Shown here: one piece after another, positions 44,340-59,500 of the stretch
Position numbering within the stretch: the first letter of the stretch is position 1
Layout of the letters: each line of letters opens with the position of its first letter
DNA from: Pycnopodia helianthoides
Lineage: Eukaryota > Echinodermata > Asteroidea > Forcipulatida > Asteriidae
DNA length: 64,000 nt
Assembly: GCA_032158295.1 (NCBI GenBank)
Contig: CM063260.1
Coordinates: forward strand, 6,767,501-6,831,500
Reading direction: 5' to 3'
The notes under the pieces: generated by a model
Database searches by the model: none
Told to the model about the DNA's origin: nothing
What the model saw: only the letters and a program-made list of their open reading frames with translations
Position numbers and translations under genes: made by a program

Positions 44340-44670
44340 ACAAATAAAAGTAAAACAAAATAAGTAAATAGTTTTGCAGGGAAAGGTGGGCTTTCCGTAG
44401 ACCTAGATCAGATTTGTGGAAGATGAAATCTGATGAAAACGTAATAGTTCCAAGCCACGTATGGACGGTTTTGCAAAATGTTTTTGTTCGCAATCAAACA
44501 GTTGATAGCGACTTTTTTTTTTTACTTGGGTAAGCCTACTTAGTTGTAAGGAAAACATTATTGTTTTCTTTTGTTACCGTTTTTTAAATTTTTGTGTGTG
44601 GTTCTAAAAAGATCGAATAGGTTTGGGTCTGGATACATCCAAGTTCGCACACGAACCATTTGTCGACTAT

Positions 44671-44913
44671 ACTCTAAATTCTTCCGGTCAGAATTGTCCC
44701 GGATCCGGGTCCTGTGCGACCTGACCCATTTCTGGGTCAACATGACACGAAATCTATGTCAAATTTACCCAGAAATTGGTCAAAATTACACAGAATCCGG
44801 GTTAAAATCCCCCTTGTTTGTTTACCAATTTCCGGGTCAGCCTGATCCGGAAATAGGTCCAGCCCCCTGGGACGCGGAATCCGGGTCAACTGCGTCCAGG
44901 AGATGTTTAGAGT
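44671..44913. mobile_element. GGGTCA-rich element, copy 5
   Basis: Left end ACTCTAAATTCTTCCGGTCA and right end GCGTCCAGGAGATGTTTAGAGT are inverted. The interior is rich in GGGTCA and CCGGATCCGGG. It may lie in the CAT 3' UTR. Confidence 0.65.
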
Positions 44914-45056
44914 GTAGAGACCGATAATGCGTGGTACCCTATGCCGCTAGTCCATATTAATGGTCATTCTTCGAACTTGGCCCTGTCTGCGCATGATTTC
45001 ACCAGACCGGAAGACGCCCTCTCCCATGAGGTCAAAAGACAGACGGTTAACAAACT

Positions 45057-45290
45057 GTGCGCTTCGCTCGTCCCCAGCGCCTTACCTTAAAACCAAAGGC
45101 GCTGGGATGGGCAAACGTATCAAGCACGCTCATTTGTTAATGCTCAGTCCCATCATGCATCACACTCACACTGCAAGCACTGCACGCATGACGTACTTCC
45201 TGAACAAGAATCTGTGCAAGCTGATTAGCCCATCCCAGCGGTCCTGGATAGGCCGCTGGGGCCGAGCGAAACTGTGCGCAAACACGTGGG
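45057..45290. repeat. Dispersed repeat, copy 2
   Basis: Contains CCCAGCGCCTTACC facing AAGGCGCTGGG, then AGCCCATCCCAGCGGTC and GGCCGAGCG as at 200-345. Confidence 0.45.
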
Positions 45291-45939
45291 TTTTGTATCA
45301 TCGTCGTTTTTAACTGTATGAAGATGGCGGTGGGTTACAGTCAACGCATGTGAGATTCATACTGTAGGGAGAGTGTTCTTGTCGTGAAGCTGTGTAAAAT
45401 AAGCAGCAATCCCCTTTTCAGTTTACGATGTTGAGTCACCAATTCAGTGCATCGTGGGACTGTGACGTTCTCCACCTTAACATGACATTTGACTTCCTGG
45501 TGTTGAGGTAAGCAGCTGTTGCAAATAATTCCTTGTAAACTTAAAGATAATGGCGCAGTTTGGCCAGAGGGCTTTCGCACAAGGACTATTTGTGGAGTAG
45601 CTGCATTGTTTACGGGTAATATCAGCCTCTAGTCGACAAATGGTCCTTGTGCGAACTTTGCGAACGTTGCGGTGCCGTGCGCGGCCATCTTCGTCTACGT
45701 GTATGATCTAGCTAATGACTGTAATGCGCTGGCCGTCATCCATGACCAGACGTTTATCCATTTCTAACCTCAGATTTTGCATGTCGTTTACGCAAGGTGG
45801 CCGCACATGGTAGACCTTTTAATGCGAGTGCTACGATTTTACATGAGAAAATGACAAAATGACCACCACCTTTGAAAGTGCATTATGACGATCGGATCAT
45901 ATAAATATTTTCCAAAAAATGATATCATGGAGTGTTTTT

Positions 45940-46345
45940 TATTGGGGGGGGGGACGTTTTAAATATTCGTGGTCAGAATAGATTCTGGAAAAGAGAACAA
46001 AGACGGGGTCAATCTCCGACCCTTTTGGGGTCAATTTCGCCGAGAATCTGTTCCACGTATTGATCAAACAAGACAACACTTAAACACAAATTCGGGTCAA
46101 ACTGTAACAATTAATTATCTTGCACACGTATGAGGGTCAGTCCTGACCGAAGACATCTTGATCCTGACACTGGGGCTGATCCCGATTTTAGAAAGCGTCG
46201 GTGTGGGATTAAGTAAACCCTCTGACCAGGAAAAGGGTTACTTTGCACCCCTGAAAGAGTTAATCATGACTTTGAACAGAGTCGGTCCTGACTCGGAAAG
46301 GATCAGTCCTGATGACCCGAACGGAAATGGCCAGTCTTGATCTGG
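45940..46345. repeat. Degenerate GGGTCA/TGACCC tract
   Basis: Loosely spaced GGGTCA, GGATCAGTCCTGA and TGACCC words without clear ends. Possibly an old, expanded relative of the GGGTCA elements. Confidence 0.4.
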
Positions 46346-46793
46346 GCGGGGGTCAATAGTTTCCAATACTCTTATGTTCTGGATACAACATAAATCGTAA
46401 TTTCACACACAAAATTTAAGATATTAAGGTATTTCCAAGGAAAAAGATTGGAGACCTGAAATTGTTTGTAATGAATTGAACGAAATACAGGGCTCATAGA
46501 AGTACGTAATACAATGAATGCTATACATTATACCATCTCAGCGCAATACTAAATATTAACATAGTTTATTTATTTAAGTATGTATGTAGATACCGTAAGA
46601 AAATATAAAATAATATCATATAGGAGGTTGTCATCGTGGATGTGTGTGGAACTTTAATGTGTATAGTTTATCTTGACAGTGTTCAATGATTTAAAACAAT
46701 GTTTGTGTGGGTCTTATTATTAAATATTTTTTATTTTGTAGATTGGTTAAATGTTTTAACAAAATATATATTCATTGTTATGTTTTGTCTCGT

Positions 46794-46799
46794 AATAAA
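46794..46799 (+). terminator. Candidate distal poly(A) signal of CAT gene
   Basis: AATAAA in an AT-rich stretch 2.4 kb after the stop. It would imply a long 3' UTR. Speculative. Confidence 0.25.
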
Positions 46800-49235
46800 A
46801 CTGTGAAATATAAATACTATAACAACATAATTTGTTGGCCATGCTAGCTTTCAATCAGATTCTCTGCACACAATACGTTTTGGCATTTTAATATTTTTAT
46901 TTTTGTTATATTTACTGAAAAGAGAAACTAACCGTAAGAGCAACTTTATAAAATGAGCACAAAATAATGTTGTTAATATCTTTTTATAACAGCCAAATAA
47001 CTCACTTGCAACCAAAATTGTTCAAACTCATGCTGGTTCTTAATTTAAAGTTAAATTTGACTTGTGTACACCAACGGGAGAATTTTGAGGATTGCTTATT
47101 TTTTTTTTTTTGGGGGGGGGGAGTGAGGAAGGTTCCTCCGAATAATATATGAATATTCCATTAAAGGCGACACCATTTACCACCGACTCCCAAAATGACG
47201 ATCGTGGCAGATATCAGCGCGTGTGGTGGCGATGCAAGGGGTCAAAAGGTCAAATGTCCGGCAGCAAATTTGTTCGACAATTGTATCACACAATGTTCAA
47301 TGTTCCAAGAAATTGAGTGTTTGACAAACGTAATGGTTTTGTTGGTCATGATAGTTTGTCAAAAGTACACGAGAGTAAGAAATAGACGAATGTCTGACTT
47401 CCTTTCATCCATGTTTTGATACTACAGGCTTTGGAACAAGTATACAGCTTGGTCATATAGAACAAAGGATGTCAGGTTTTGGTTTGTAAACTGAAATAAA
47501 TAGTGTTAGCGTGACTTTATTTCCACCCTAGTACCACGACCACTTTTACACACTCGATTCGAGCAGTTATCAGAAGCATTGTGTAATACAGTTGGGTTCG
47601 TGTAAGGTTTACATGAGGTGCCATTGTAGCCGTTCGCCAACTTTTGCAGAGACTTTTGCATAAAAGAAAAAGCCTTTGAAATTTGAAGCGAGGGTATTAC
47701 TAGTAGGGTTCCCTACATTACGCACAAACAACATTATGCAAGATTCGAATTGGAAAAAGCAAATTAACCACGCATGTGACCAGTTGGTTTTTCTGTGTGA
47801 ATATTTACGCTAATTAGTTTGACATTGTGCTTAAAATCATCTTGATGTTTCGTTGTTTCTTGTTGCTTATTATTATAAAAAAAAGGGAAAATATATTTGA
47901 CCATTGACTCCATTGAGAAAACAAGCTACAGAGCAACCGGGTGAACATTGGGGCCAAATTCCATGGCACTACTTACCATGAATTTACAGGGCACCACAAG
48001 CGGTGGTGAGTATAGCTTCACGAAGTTGTGTCTGGTTGGATCTCATGTGTGTGTGACAATAAGACGCATAATAATTTATTCGCAACTAAAAACTCTCCGT
48101 CCCATCGAATAGACATTCAATAAAAAACTAAAAACTATGTTTCTACCTTGAGGGAGGGAGAGGGTGTTTTTATGATGATACTAATGATTAGGAAAGTACA
48201 TTTGTTATTACATTTCCAGTCCATTATAAGTAAAGTAAAGGGTCGACAAATTCACACAGGGTGTTCGATTTTTTTGCTTTAATAATTTTAAGTATAATTG
48301 TCGGATTGTAACTCAATTTCAGACCTTTTTACTAATCGAAATTATAATCCAAAATAAACGGTTCTGCATTTCTAGTTATGTTTTAATACCATGACTACGG
48401 TTTGCAGACAATGTTTCAAGATGAACGGGTGACTAGTGATGTGTTCCTACATTTTTTGACAAACAATGAATTCCATTCATTGTTTGAAACACTTTGCAAT
48501 GTTTGACTGTTTAAACAGGCTCTCTATTGGTAAGATTATTTCCCAACCCGTTAGCATTAATATGAATGTAAGCGTAGAGTATTTAGCAGCAATAAAACTA
48601 AGTCTCTCTATATAACCTGTCTCAATGTATTAAATTCGTTCCATACAATTTTAATTTTAAATAATATTAATAGTTAAGGCACAAGGGTTCAAATACGGTT
48701 GCATATTTCCACATGCAGCCACAGGCATGCTTTGATCATGACGACACAGCCCTTAAAATAGAAGATTGAAAATTTGTAATTGACAAAATAAATAAAACCC
48801 GGGCAAAGAGTGCTAAAGGTAATTATTATACTTTTTTTTTTTTTTAACTGTTCGATTGTTTTAATCTTATATGTAGGTAGTACAATAAAACTAACCTGTG
48901 AAAATTTCGTTTCAAAAGGTGGTAGCGCTTCTGAGATATCGCCAAAAATATGTAGCGGGTTATCACCAGGAAGAGTGATCCGTAATTGGAATACATGTGT
49001 ACACAATCTTAGTCTTGATTGGCGACGCTGTTTTTTTTTTTGTATTAGCCACCGGTAGAGGGCGCTACATTGACTGTTGTGAGTCTGACTCAGGACTGGG
49101 CAAGCCTCTTCTCCAGTAATTCGTGTTGCGGACAGTAATTCGTGTTGCGACATCGCACTACGTTAAACCATAGAGCAAGCCCCTTGCTCTATGTATTGTT
49201 AAACAAAATAAACGTCAAGACTAACACCATCTAGG

Positions 49236-49400
49236 AAACGTGTCATGCATGAAACGTTTATCAGATTGAAATTATTTTGAATCCCTTTCTCTAAAATCTT
49301 ATTCCTTAGAAGGGAATCATTTCTCAAAACGATATACATTATCAACAGCTGCAGTGCTTCTTACCAAGCAAGTTTTTACAGCCATTAAAAAATTCTTTGT
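49236..49400 (-). mobile_element. MITE remnant (family A/C)
   Basis: Ends with ATCAACAGCTGCAGTG, then CTTACCAAGCAAGTTTTTA, the reverse of the family A/C 5' region. An AAACGT/ACGTTT hairpin around CATGCATGA marks the central palindrome. Confidence 0.45.
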
Positions 49401-50694
49401 TGAATCTTTGTTCTATAAAAACGCTCATAATGTCATAAGTTCACCTAATACATGTAAATACAATTTAAAAACAAACAAAAAACAGACAAGAAGCTTAAGA
49501 TATACATTCTGTGGCTTTTTATTTACTACTCAGTGTGAAAAAAAACACTAAAGGTTGCAATAGTACATACTTATTTACAATAATTTACACCCTCTTGTCA
49601 ACAACCAATAGGCCATTATGAACACCTCCAGTTAAAACTCCAATTGGAGTATTTAGCAGGTTACACCAACCGAGAACCAAGAACAAGCGCCTTCTTATAA
49701 ATGGTTCGCAATGCATCTTGGGAAACCGAGTACAGTTAAAAAATCAATCAAGCTGCCAATATGCTGTAGCTTACAAAAACTATGCCAGGTTTTATAGTTG
49801 TGCATTGCCTCAAAACCAGCGCCTGTTGTTTTGACTCGGATTTCATCCAAAATCCTCTGCTCGCCGATCATGCCCATTTGATGCATATGGTTTGTTGTAC
49901 TCCATGTATTCTTATAACACTCAATAGTTGTCTCAAAGCGGAGATATTTCTGAAAAGCTGGCAAAACAAACCTGAATCACTCTGCTACTTCTATACATCC
50001 TCACATACACATTTAGCTGTAGACTAAGTTTTTGTAAAATGCCTTTCTCTTCAAAAGAGTTTTGTTCCTCATCAAATCTTATTTCTTCTAGCAGCGTGGT
50101 AAGAGGAACTGTAGAACTACGTAAGAAAACAACACATGGTGGTGACCTTAATCACAAACCCACAATATACCCACAATGAAAATGCTATTTCTAACTTGAA
50201 CTTCCCAGAACGAACCAGTCTACTGGTCTTTATGTCAAAGCTCCAAACCAATGTTTAACCATCCCTGTACGGACAATATTAATGACTGTTCAAATTTGCA
50301 CTTCATGAAAAGGGACCACACTACTTTTCCTGTTGACCCAATTCACTTGACGCCATAATCACAGTAATCTTCGGGAGTCAATTTTCCTATGTGGCATAAA
50401 GTGTAGAGCGTAATTTAGGTGACACAGCATTTACACGCTTACTATACCTTATACAATTTGCTTCCCAAAATGCCGAGCGTTGGCAGACAGTAGCCCTGTG
50501 TGAAATTGGTGCAGGGAGTCAATCAGTATTTTGTCGGTTTAACGGATTCAAATGAAATAACAACAAGACCAATGCAAGAATTCTTTCAAATTTGTCTTAA
50601 GAAAACTAACACAAGAAAGTTTTACAAGATGTACTTTCCACAAGCAATTGTTGACTGAGGCACTACATGTATATGTACATAAATCTTAATGGTT

Positions 50695-53123
<2,429 letters not shown>

Positions 53124-53466
53124 TTGTCAAGGTTTTTCGTGTAGTTTTCGCTTCGGTATTTCAATGTCCAGTCGATAGCTAATGCGTGGTGGTCACGTTC
53201 CCATACACTTTACATTGAGTCTAATTTTATCAGACAGGTGATCTGACTATTTTGGATCAACATTCTCTGGCTCAATCAAAAACAGTCTAAAATTCACAGA
53301 TAGAAACACATTATTGCAAAGTAGATAATAATTTAAGTAAACAAATATATACATATGAAATGTATTAAAATTTTGGCATAGACAATGTTTAATAATTTAG
53401 GCGGCAGTTAATTATTTACTATTTAAAATTAAAACCATCTATTGACAAATAAAAACTCCAAAGAAA
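53124..53466. promoter_or_regulatory. Bidirectional promoter region POLR2D/SPAG7
   Basis: 343 bp separate the two divergent start codons, so both promoters and 5' UTRs must share this segment unless far upstream non-coding exons exist. AT-rich, no evident TATA pairing or CpG island. Confidence 0.6.
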
Positions 53467-53545
53467 ATGGATTTGCTCGGAAGTATTCTGGGCTCTATGG
53501 AAAAACCCCCATCGGTCGGTGACAAAGAAAGGAAACAAGCTAAAG
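53467..53545 (+). CDS. SPAG7: SPAG7 exon 1
   Basis: Encodes [20 protein letters not shown] then ERKQAK, ending in phase 1 at AAAG/GTAGGT. The ATG context is AAGAAA ATG G. Confidence 0.95.
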
Positions 53546-56500
53546 GTAGGTTGAGCTAATACCAAATTATAGGTGGCAAATCTTAATGTGGATGTTTTTG
53601 AAGGACAAGGACGAATTTACCGTAAATAACAAAAAATAAAGGAAATGTTTCACACTGGCTGGTTTTATTTTTCAAACAAAAGAGGGCGCTATTTATTTAT
53701 CATTGTCGTGCACTGTCATGTCACTCAGTCGTACTCACAGTCACAGTGTCATTCTTCCAGTCCATAATCATTGTCAAAGTGAAATATTGAGATAGACAAG
53801 TAACTTTTTTCAGGACGGCGAGGCGGCCTGGGGCTTGGGGTACGTTAGACCCAGTAACTGGGGCGCTGTACTCCTTTTTCAAAATTTTGACATTTTCTGT
53901 CGTACTAGCGCCCCAGCGAAAGCTACCAAAAATATGGGGAAGTGCAATATTTTCGTAAAAAATCAGAGATGTCACACCAAAAATGCCCCAGAATGACGGA
54001 AATACCCAACGAATTACCTTCAAAACTGCCAACTGGCCTCTCCATATGTTTAAGATGTAACACCAGGCATGAAATTGTACTCGCGGAAATTTGTCCGGCT
54101 AAAAAATGATGATTTTTGAGACATTCCCGGTTTCCGTTGATCATGTCCAGCCATCGTTTTCATGGCTACCCTGCGGGGGTCCTACTAAAAGCCGACAACA
54201 CGCCGACAACAAGTCCAGAGTGCCGACAACACGCCGACAACAAGTTTCAGATACCTTAAAACCAGCAAATAAACCAAGGATTTATTAGAAATATGTGTAC
54301 TATGTAATATTAACAAAAATGCAATGGCATAACTTCACGAAAAGTCCGAATTTTTAACCAGAAAAAAACACGAAAATACACGGAGTGCGGTCGGACGCCA
54401 TCTTGGCCTAAAAACCGTGTTTTGACCATTCCATTATGATACCGGTAAGATGTATTTAGCGCTTACAAAACAACAGAGGGCGGGCGTCATCCCACGGCTT
54501 ATTATTGCTATTGGCATAATAATTACTAGGCCATCACTACACCCCCGGATGTGTTACCCCCGTATCATAATGGAAAGGTCGAAACACGGTTTTTAGGCCA
54601 AGATGGCGTCCGACCGCACTCCGTGTATTTTCGTGTTTTTTTCTGGTTAAACATTCGGACTTTTCGTGAAGTTATGCCATTGCATTTTTGTTAATATTAC
54701 ATAGTACACATATTTCTAACAAATCCTTGGTTTATTTGCTGGTTTTAAGGTATCTGAAACTTGTTGTCGGCGTGTTGTCGGCACTCTGGACTTGTTGTCG
54801 GCGTGTTGTCGGCTTTTAGTAGGACCCCCGCAGGGTAGCCATGAAAACGATGGCTGGACATGATCAACGGAAACCGGGAATGTCTCAAAAATCATCATTT
54901 TTTAGCCGGACAAATTTCCGCGAGTACAATTTCATGCCTGGTGTTACATCTTAAACATATGGAGAGGCCAGTTGGCAGTTTTGAAGGTAATTCGTTGGGT
55001 ATTTCCGTCATTCTGGGGCATTTTTGGTGTGACATCTCTGATTTTTTATGAAAATATTGCACTTCCCCATATTTTTGGTAGCTTTCGCTGGGGCGCTAGT
55101 ACGACAGAAAATGTCAAAATTTTGAAAAAGGAGTACAGCGCCCCAGTTACTGGGTCTAGGGGTACGTGGTATTTAGTGAACTGTTTTACTCTGTATTAAA
55201 GGATTTTTTGCAAGAAAAACAAAAAATATCCCCTGCCCTCGGCCGGGCCGGGCTTGGAAACGTCATCATTTTTCAACTTTTTAAGTACTAATAACTAATT
55301 AGAATTTTGTACTAATTGCAATTACATCCTATTGTTATTCATGAATAATGCAGTGCAATTTTTTTTTTTAAAGTTTGGTCAGTAAGTTGTTGCAAAAACT
55401 ACTCTTATTATAAATCATGGATGGAGGTTAGAAAATTAATTTTTTACTCCATGGTTTATACAAATGCACTATAGGCTGACATATTTTCTCAGGGATAGTC
55501 ATTGTAACTGTGAGTGTGAGATGTAGCCATTGTCATTCTGTCAATTTAGTAATTTCATTGTATCCTGCCTTCTGAGACAGGAGGAGCAGAGCTCAAAACA
55601 TCCAGATTCCATATTAGTATTACTACTCATTGTACTATTTAAAAGTTAAATAAATCACAGTTTTTGTTTGTTTGTTTGTTTGTTTGAATGTTGAGATTAT
55701 CTTCCCAACAAGGGAACTCTACAAAGCTCCCACGCCAAGCCGGCAACAGCCAATCTCTCTCATACAAACATAGTTTTACGTCTATATGATTCTGAATTGC
55801 ACAAACCAAAAAAACTTGACCATGGTGACACAGGGGTTTCCCTTAACTTTTTTTTCCACTCGCCGGCCGGGCGATTCAACCAAAATTTTGGATCGCCTGC
55901 AGGTTTTTTCACTAGCCCGCATGTATATGTATGTACACACAAAATTTTGAAAACGTAAAGAAAAAACAAACAAACCTCAAAACACAGAAGTAAAGTTAGC
56001 AAAATTGCGTTTTGGGACGTTTTTATCCCTTAATTTCTGCCCTAAATTATCCTTTTCCATCAACAACCATTTTTATGGATTCATGTTTTGAGGATCGGTT
56101 GTTTTGAACTTCGTTTGCAATAAAATCTTCGTGAATCAGCGATCGGTCGACAACGCACATTGAGAAATAATTCATTGAACTTTGAACCGCATCGCCCTCT
56201 ATCGGCAAAGTTGTTGATGTTTGATTAGACTTGATCCAAGGCTGTGTATTTTACACAATCTGCAGGCGTGCTGAACAATATGCGGCAATTCTTTACTCCG
56301 TTCGTGAACGTGTACTGCGGTAAAGTCTAGCCAAGATCTTATGAATATGGTAATTATCAACGGCCATCAACGGCCAATCACAGCGTGCGGAATGTTGGTT
56401 AGCTTGGACTTTGAACAGTGGACTGTGTGTTGTGTAAACGCTATGCATGGACTACCACCGGTGTGTTGTGTATACGCTATGCATGGACTACCACCGGTGG

Positions 56501-59500
56501 GCCACCGAACGTTGTGTGCACGGGTGGATTCTCAGCAGTCAGCACCATGTGGTTATGTGCATAGTGTTTTAACGACTGTATACCGAAATGATCGATCGCA
56601 ATTTCCGATCGCGGCCACATTAAATCTAGCAAATATCCAGACTTGTCAAACTATTTTAAAAGCTTTAGGTAAAAGCTTACTTTGGGATTTTACCACATTT
56701 CCCACATTTATTGTGAAAAGGAACAATTATTTGACTCGCCCGGCGGGCTAGTAAAGGAAGGATTTTGACTCGCCCGCTGCTACTTTCACTCGCATTTGGC
56801 GACCGGGCGACCGCTAATTTCGAACCCTGGTGACAGTTCTTCTTATAAATCTAAAGCAACTTTCCCCCCAAAAGATTTTAAATTCACATACATGTAGTTA
56901 ATAAAGTTTATTACAGAAATGTCTGGCACTTTGAATTCTGCGTCATGCCTTTTGCATATATTAAAGGTGTAGGTCTGACGCTTAGCAAGATACGCTTCCA
57001 TAAGGGTTCCACTGATAAAGAAGTTACGTGCTATTGTGGGTAGAGCTGATTGGATCGTTAAGTACATTTCCTGTTGTACGCATACATTAATTTTTGATTT
57101 TGTCGTCCAATGATATGTTTTTATCGAGGAAATCTTGTTTTCAGCCATTGTAACGCTTCTTTTGTTTTGTCTTTTTGTTTTTTTAGAAAGGAAAAAGCAG
57201 TTTGAAAAAATTAAAACAGAGGAAAAGAAAAAGAAGAATGATTTCAGAGAGAAAGTCGAGAAAGAGGTCAACGAGTTTATCAACGATTCTAGTAGAACCC
57301 GCTTGAGATATGAGCCCATGGAAAGGATATCGAGAACAATTGTGTAAGATAACGATCTGTATTGTTTTTTAATAAGGCAGTTTAAAGGTAGGGTCATAGA
57401 TTGGTAACTACATGTGTGTACTACAAAAGATAATGACCATAAAAACTTACTTAATTGGAGGCACTGCAGCTGTTGATAGTATAAACTGTTGTTGGAAAGG
57501 ATTCCCTTCGATTCGAAGTAATATGGTTTGGACAATTTTTCACCCAAAAACATTTGGATCTGAGAAGCGCTTCATGCATGAATCGCTTCCTCAGATTTCT
57601 CAGGGTTGGTGTTCATTCGCAAATGCTTCGGCCATATATGGGGTTGGTACCCGCTATCATCTTAAGTGTGGATGGATTTGATCTCTTGTGAATATACCTT
57701 GACAGTTTTTTTGGTGTTTTCTCAACAAATAGACACTGTATTCAGCTGAAACTTTCACATGTGCCTTTTATTGTATCTTTCTTTAAAATGTTGTCTATAA
57801 ATCAGCATTACGTTGACAAAAACCAGTCTATGATGCTACCTTTAAAGGTAAGATCATTGTTTGACTGATTTAATGGCAACTTATTTAATGATTAAGAAAG
57901 ATACATAAAAGTTACCCATGAAAGTTTCAGATAAATACATTGTCTACTTGTTGAGAAAACAGAAACAAAAAAAGGAGTTACCTTTACGTATATTACATAC
58001 CCAACACAAAGGAACTACGTTTTAAGTCCAATCTGAAGGAAGAAGGAAATAATATGATCAAATGTTTTGCTTAAGGTCCCAAGTGTCATGACCAGAACCT
58101 GACCTTGCACTTGGGTACACTAGACTGCTCTACCAGGAACCTGCAGAACGCCGCACACACCTAATAGCTTTTCTTATAATTTGTTTGCATACAGACATGA
58201 TGTTGCTGAAGTAGCAGGTCTAACGTCATTTTCATTTGGTGAAATGGAGGACAATAGGTTCATTATTCTTTTTAAAAAGGTGAGTTTAAAACTGTCTTGT
58301 AACGCCAAACTGAGGCTGAAAGGGGACTTAGTCTGATCCTTGTTCTATTTGATCATAATCACAACTCGGGTATCTGTGATGAACATAGGATGATGACCAA
58401 AGGGGTAACAGAATAATAAATGGCATTGCTTAGGAAAACAAAATGAAGGCCTGAATATTTGTATGTACCAATGAGAGATAAAGTGGAGGCATCAGAGGAG
58501 AGAAACTTCATTGATTGACTATTTGGTTGATTAATTGATTGACTTCCTTTTTATTTTTCAAAACTAATGTTTGGTTCAATCACTATATGTACAGAATGTA
58601 TTCATTAATATGTTGATTGATTGATTTTGATTTTTGAATTTTATGATTATGTGGAATAATGATGATTGCTTTGTGATTGGTTGAATGATTGATTGAGTGA
58701 TTGATGGTGGTCACTTGGTTTGCAGGAATATGCACAAACAGATGATGAAATAGATACATTTCATAAAATAATGACTTATTGATTGCTGGGTTGATAGATT
58801 GCTTAGTTGATAGATTGCTTGGTTGATAGATTGATGAATTAATTGATGATGATCACTTGATTTGCAGGAATATGCACCAACAGATGATGAACTGGATGCG
58901 TATCGAAGAGGAGAAACTTGGGATGCAGAGAAAGCAAAAGAAATTGCCAAGCAAAAGGTGAATACTCTCATTCTGCAATACTCCTTACTAAGGAAGCAGA
59001 CCATAGAAGAGTTCTGCAACACTGCTCCCCACAGAAGCAGACTACTAAGGAGGAGTTCTGCAATACTCCTTACTAAGAAAGCAGACCATTAGTTAAGGAG
59101 TTCTGCAATACTCCTTACTAAGGAAGCAGACCATTAGTTAAGGAGTTCTGCAATACTCCTTACTAAGGAAGCAGACCATTAAGGAGGAGCTCTGCAATAC
59201 TGCTCCCCAAAGAAGCATACCACTGAGGAGGAGTTCTGCAACACTCCTTACTAAGAAAGCAGACCATTAATTAAGGAGTTTTGCAATACTCCTTACTAAG
59301 GAAGCAGACCATTAGTTAAGGAGTTTTGCAATACTCCTTACTAAGGAAGCAGACCATTAATTAATGAATTCTGCAATACTCCTTACTAAGGAAGCAGACC
59401 ATTATGACTAATTAATGAATTCTGCAATACTCCTTACTATGGAAGCAGACCACTAAGGAAGGAGGAGTTCTGCAATATTCCTTAATTTAAAAAAACAATC

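Larger units (their letters stand above)
44340..50694. other. Intergenic DNA between CAT and POLR2D
   Basis: Includes both 3' UTRs, whose ends I cannot fix. It holds a GGGTCA element, a dispersed repeat, a GGGTCA-like degenerate tract and a MITE remnant. AATAAA hexamers at 44343 (too close to the stop) and 46794 are candidates for the CAT gene. No other gene recognised. Confidence 0.5.
53546..57186 (+). other. SPAG7: SPAG7 intron 1
   Basis: 3.6 kb, phase 1. Two large non-autonomous transposons (foldback and hAT-like) make up about two thirds. Repeat-derived ORFs include mirrored pairs in the two foldback arms. Confidence 0.85.

Noticed and set aside
53721..55199. Mirrored ORFs of 60, 73 and about 100 codons on both strands
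   Set aside because: They are the two arms of the foldback transposon read in opposite directions; no protein motif.
57135..57186. Upstream extension of SPAG7 exon 2 to an ATG at 57,135
   Set aside because: It crosses the acceptor (TTTTTTTAG) and encodes a hydrophobic stretch absent from the family; exon 1 with [16 protein letters not shown] is clear.
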